This document shows positions 61,701-64,000 of a stretch of 64,000 nt of DNA, one piece after another. Below the pieces are notes generated by a model. It was not told the DNA's origin. It worked only from the letters and a program-made list of their open reading frames with translations, and searched no databases. How positions within the stretch are numbered: the first letter of the stretch is position 1; every line of letters starts with the position of its first letter. The DNA is taken from NCBI RefSeq assembly GCF_014529535.1, contig NW_023503481.1, forward strand, positions 1 through 64,000. The letters run 5' to 3'. Origin of the DNA: Bradysia coprophila. Lineage: Eukaryota; Arthropoda; Insecta; Diptera; Sciaridae. Made by a program: the position numbers and the translations under genes.

Positions 61701-62299
61701 ACATTAGAGTGAGACCAATGGCTTATTTTAATCCATTTCATTTTACCAAGTTGTTTCCAGGTCATCGACCTCATGTTGATGAGCAACGCTTTCTGTAGGA
61801 AAGGTCTAAGGACAGATTCGCTGGTCAAGCTAAAATCGATGTCATTCACCAAAAAATATTAAACCGAAAATTTTCCGTATTTGAATTCGTCGACAGCCTG
61901 TCGTTCCATTCTATCGCAGCACAAGTAGCATTTAACAAGAAATTTTCACCGAAGCATATCTAAGCTCGGTCAAATTTTTGTTGAAACTCTACTCGTGTTA
62001 CCATAGATCCACACTATCAAAAACGCATCATGTCTTCCAATCGGCGGTGTTCGAGGTTTCTCGTATTATTACATTCGTATCAACTACATCGTCAACGTCG
62101 ACCAGCCATTTCATGACAATCATATTACAAAAAGTACTTTAGAAATATCAATTCTTCATTCATTTAACAGTTACCACTACTTGGAACTTGGACTCTCGTT
62201 CCCTGTGCGATATTTTTTATTGGATACATGCACTGTTTCATTGCATTTATCCAAATATTTGTTGACGGGGGTTGCGGAAAGAATGGGTCAACTGTTGCG
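52713..62299 (+). CDS. bbc: Choline/ethanolamine phosphotransferase (5' part)
   Basis: Exons 52713-52942, 54035-54275, 54341-54499, then either 60127-60255 or 62171-62299; the rest lies beyond the window. All junctions are GT-AG and in frame (253 codons so far; CEPT-type enzymes are about 390-420). It encodes an integral ER/Golgi membrane enzyme of the final Kennedy-pathway step, joining CDP-choline or CDP-ethanolamine to diacylglycerol. The CDP-alcohol phosphatidyltransferase motif is complete in exon 2: D108-G109, A112-R113, G122, D126 and D130 ([20 protein letters not shown] then FDHGCD). Other hallmarks are [16 protein letters not shown] and [21 protein letters not shown]. The 52713 start gives [20 protein letters not shown], like the family. 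The closest homologues are human CEPT1/CHPT1 and Drosophila bbc. Confidence 0.92.
58770..58899. mobile_element. Mariner-type MITE (TA TSD)
   Basis: CAGGGGACGTC at the left and GACGTCCCCTG at the right, flanked by TA on both sides. 130 bp. Confidence 0.78.
58938..59101. mobile_element. 164-bp TIR element
   Basis: CAGTGCTGCCAGC at the left and GCTGGCAGCACTG at the right; no clear TSD. Confidence 0.7.
59587..59819. mobile_element. Imperfect palindromic MITE
   Basis: gagggaacatgtataaatga...cagtgttgacag pairs with ggcaacactgaaatg...catttatagatgtcccctg. The ends resemble the 58770 element (aggggac). Confidence 0.65.
60127..60255 (+). CDS. bbc: Alternative exon 4a of the phosphotransferase
   Basis: 129 nt, phase 0 at both ends, bounded by ...caattcaag and gtaagtca. 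Encodes [20 protein letters not shown] through to [13 protein letters not shown]: a membrane segment and the [11 protein letters not shown] signature found in CEPT1 ([13 protein letters not shown]). The preceding exon ends in phase 0, so splicing is in frame. Confidence 0.88.
60256..62170 (+). other. Intron between the alternative exons
   Basis: 1.9 kb, AT-rich, dominated by the hairpin minisatellite at 61035-61576. Confidence 0.8.
61035..61576 (+). repeat. 22/23-bp hairpin minisatellite, about 23 copies
   Basis: Units GTTGTACCACTCTTCGTCAAGA (22) or with an extra A (23); a block in the middle has GTTGCACC. Nearly every unit holds ACTCTT-CGTC(A)-AAGAGT, a 6-bp stem with a 4-5-nt loop. All three forward frames are open over it, giving artificial ORFs of 188-217 codons. 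Confidence 0.95.
62171..62299 (+). CDS. bbc: Alternative exon 4b of the phosphotransferase
   Basis: 129 nt, phase 0 at both ends, bounded by catttaacag and gtaatcat. Encodes [20 protein letters not shown] through to [14 protein letters not shown]. It ends in the same GKNGSTVA signature as exon 4a and has exactly the same length but a very different membrane segment. This is the layout of mutually exclusive exons produced by exon duplication. Confidence 0.87.
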
Positions 62300-64000
62300 G
62301 TAATCATCGACATTGAAATTTTTGATTTTTTTTTTTAAATTTTGTACAATAGGTTTATGGTTTACAGAGTTGTTTTTATTGCATTTGGTAATTTTGATAT
62401 TTGATGATGACGTGGCGGGGTAGAGTGTTAATCTATCGATAGGTCGAACTATTTTACAAGCGTATATGAGAAATAACAACATGATGAAGATGATGATGGT
62501 GTTTTGTTAACATAAACAGTAGAAAGAGTGATTTAAAGAGGGATTCTTCGGATATTTTCATTGTCAACAAGATAATCTCCATTCAGCACTCACTCTCACA
62601 AGTTAATTTCTTCTTCAAATCTGCACATTGAATGTATAGAGGGCACTAATTTGGATGAATGTTAAGAAAATCAAGGCTTCCCACCAATCCCGCTGAACCC
62701 TATACTTCGAAATAATCCCTGGAAGTCGGTGACCCTTCGCACCTGAGCTAACATTACCAATCCACATCCTTAACATCCTGAATCTAACGTCATGTCCTTC
62801 TTTAATCGATTTTCCAATTAACTCTTCAGTTTTACTTAAAAACCTTCGCTGTTCATAAAGCAACTCCCTTCATTTCACGGAGACGATCACAGGAGTAACA
62901 CCATTCAGAAGATGCTTATTCGCCTGGCACCTGGCGCCAGCGAATAATTAAACTTTTGCAGAAATTCAAAGACCTAAGCTAGCCTGATCAATTGTCAAAG
63001 AAACGTGCTCTCGGACGGCACCAGCGAGCAGCATCTTAGTGTTGGTATTCGCGAACGTCAGCAGATTATCACTTCGTTTATTTCAAATATATTCGCGGTG
63101 AATCGGTTAAGTTCAGGTCAAACTAACTCAGTCGCGTTGTATTGATCTTCGGTAACAGGCAGAAGATGTGATAGGTTGTAGTTCGGAATCTCAGTTTTCC
63201 GTTGTATATGTAGGGTTTTGAGTGGGGAGGATATTAAACGCTAAAACTCTAAAGGTCAACTTCAGGTTGCTTAGTGATTTATCATTGCCATGTCCGACTA
63301 TCTTTGAGAAAATATTTCTTGAATTTTCAAAAATTTTCTCGGATTTTCTTGAAAAGAGAAATCTTTAGAAAACCGAGAAAATGGAGAACCACACCATCTT
63401 TGGACTCCTACTGAGTTCTACACAGTTAGTTCTTCATGACAGAAATTTAATCTGTTTCAAGATCTGTTCGCAACCTTCTGAAGAGTTAGGGATAGATATT
63501 TTGGACGCTTTCTCAAGAACGTCAATTGTCGTGAGGAATGTGCTTAAATAACTCTCAATGGGATGGACTTCATGCCATTTTTTTATTAACGCTGATGCGC
63601 TCTGTAAAATATTTTGACCGGGAAATGTAGGTCATTCACGTGGATGTTGTTTTTTATTTGTTATACAAATTAACGGTTTGAACAGCTTAATCCTGCACTA
63701 AAAATAATTTTCAATCTAACTCGTTGTTTGTTTGAGTCGCCTGGATTTTACTGACAAATTAACATCATCAGCAAGGGAATGTTTTTTAACCACATTGAAA
63801 TGATTGTATGCTCTACAAGAGAAACGACTCACTGATTTCTATTAAATCTATGTCGCAGCCACTTACATATTGAAATTGCCGGGATACAATTTTGCCTAGC
63901 TATCAAGGCTACAAGAAATGCCTAGAAAATCGACCCGTAAAATATTAACTCAAATGATCGAAGTAAAATTGAATTATTGAATTATAAACAAAAAAACTGA
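62300..64000. other. Downstream intron, no exon recognised
   Basis: The next exon of the enzyme (after GKNGSTVA) is not seen before the window ends. ORFs at 62288-62482 and 62615-62863 (minus) resemble nothing known. Confidence 0.6.

Noticed and set aside
60920-61707. Three overlapping ORFs of 188-217 codons
   Set aside because: All three frames are open across the 22/23-bp hairpin minisatellite; not a gene.

Overview
This window is nuclear DNA of an insect, most likely a fly of the lower-dipteran type. The evidence is a tandem replication-dependent histone quintet with Drosophila-like gene order, H2A and H4 proteins that match the Drosophila sequences as I remember them, a drk (GRB2) gene almost residue-for-residue like the fly protein, short introns of 57-78 bp alongside a few very long ones, and AT-rich spacers full of small DNA transposons. 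The species cannot be fixed from the sequence alone.

Region 1 (1-14.9 kb) is a histone array with two full units (5442 and 5478 bp) and a third that stops after H3. Each unit reads H2B(-) H2A(+) H4(-) H3(+) H1(-). The H2A/H2B and H3/H4 pairs diverge from shared promoters, and every gene ends in the 16-nt histone 3' stem-loop. In unit 1, H4, H3 and H1 carry a burst of one-base indels, mostly loss of one base from a short run. This looks more like unpolished sequence than decay.

Region 2 (14.9-16.0 kb) is the edge of the array. A diverged remnant of the H3-H1 spacer is followed by a 54-codon gene in the opposite orientation. It encodes only a lysine/alanine-rich H1-type tail, with no globular domain, and has its own histone stem-loop identical to that of H1.

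Region 3 (16-22 kb) holds MITEs and a seven-exon gene on the minus strand (20256-21648). It encodes a secreted 335-residue protein of the bacterial poly(3-hydroxybutyrate) depolymerase family, with all catalytic motifs present and a TATA box and GATA site upstream. It is a strong candidate for horizontal acquisition.

Region 4 (22-37 kb) has no recognised gene. It holds an 18-bp minisatellite that changes orientation, a TTAA-flanked palindrome, a large foldback element, an element carrying about ten copies of a 145-bp satellite, a 2-kb inverted-repeat element with later insertions and one unexplained ORF, and two TA-flanked mariner-type MITEs.

Region 5 (37.8-49.4 kb, minus) is a complete five-exon drk gene, the SH3-SH2-SH3 adaptor linking receptor tyrosine kinases to Ras. 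Its 9.9-kb first intron contains 21 near-perfect copies of the 18-bp repeat also found at 22-23 kb.

Region 6 (52.7-64 kb, plus) is the 5' part of a choline/ethanolamine phosphotransferase gene (CEPT/bbc type). It has two alternative 129-nt exons of identical length and phase. Between them lies a 22/23-bp minisatellite in which nearly every unit can fold into a small hairpin. The gene continues beyond the window.
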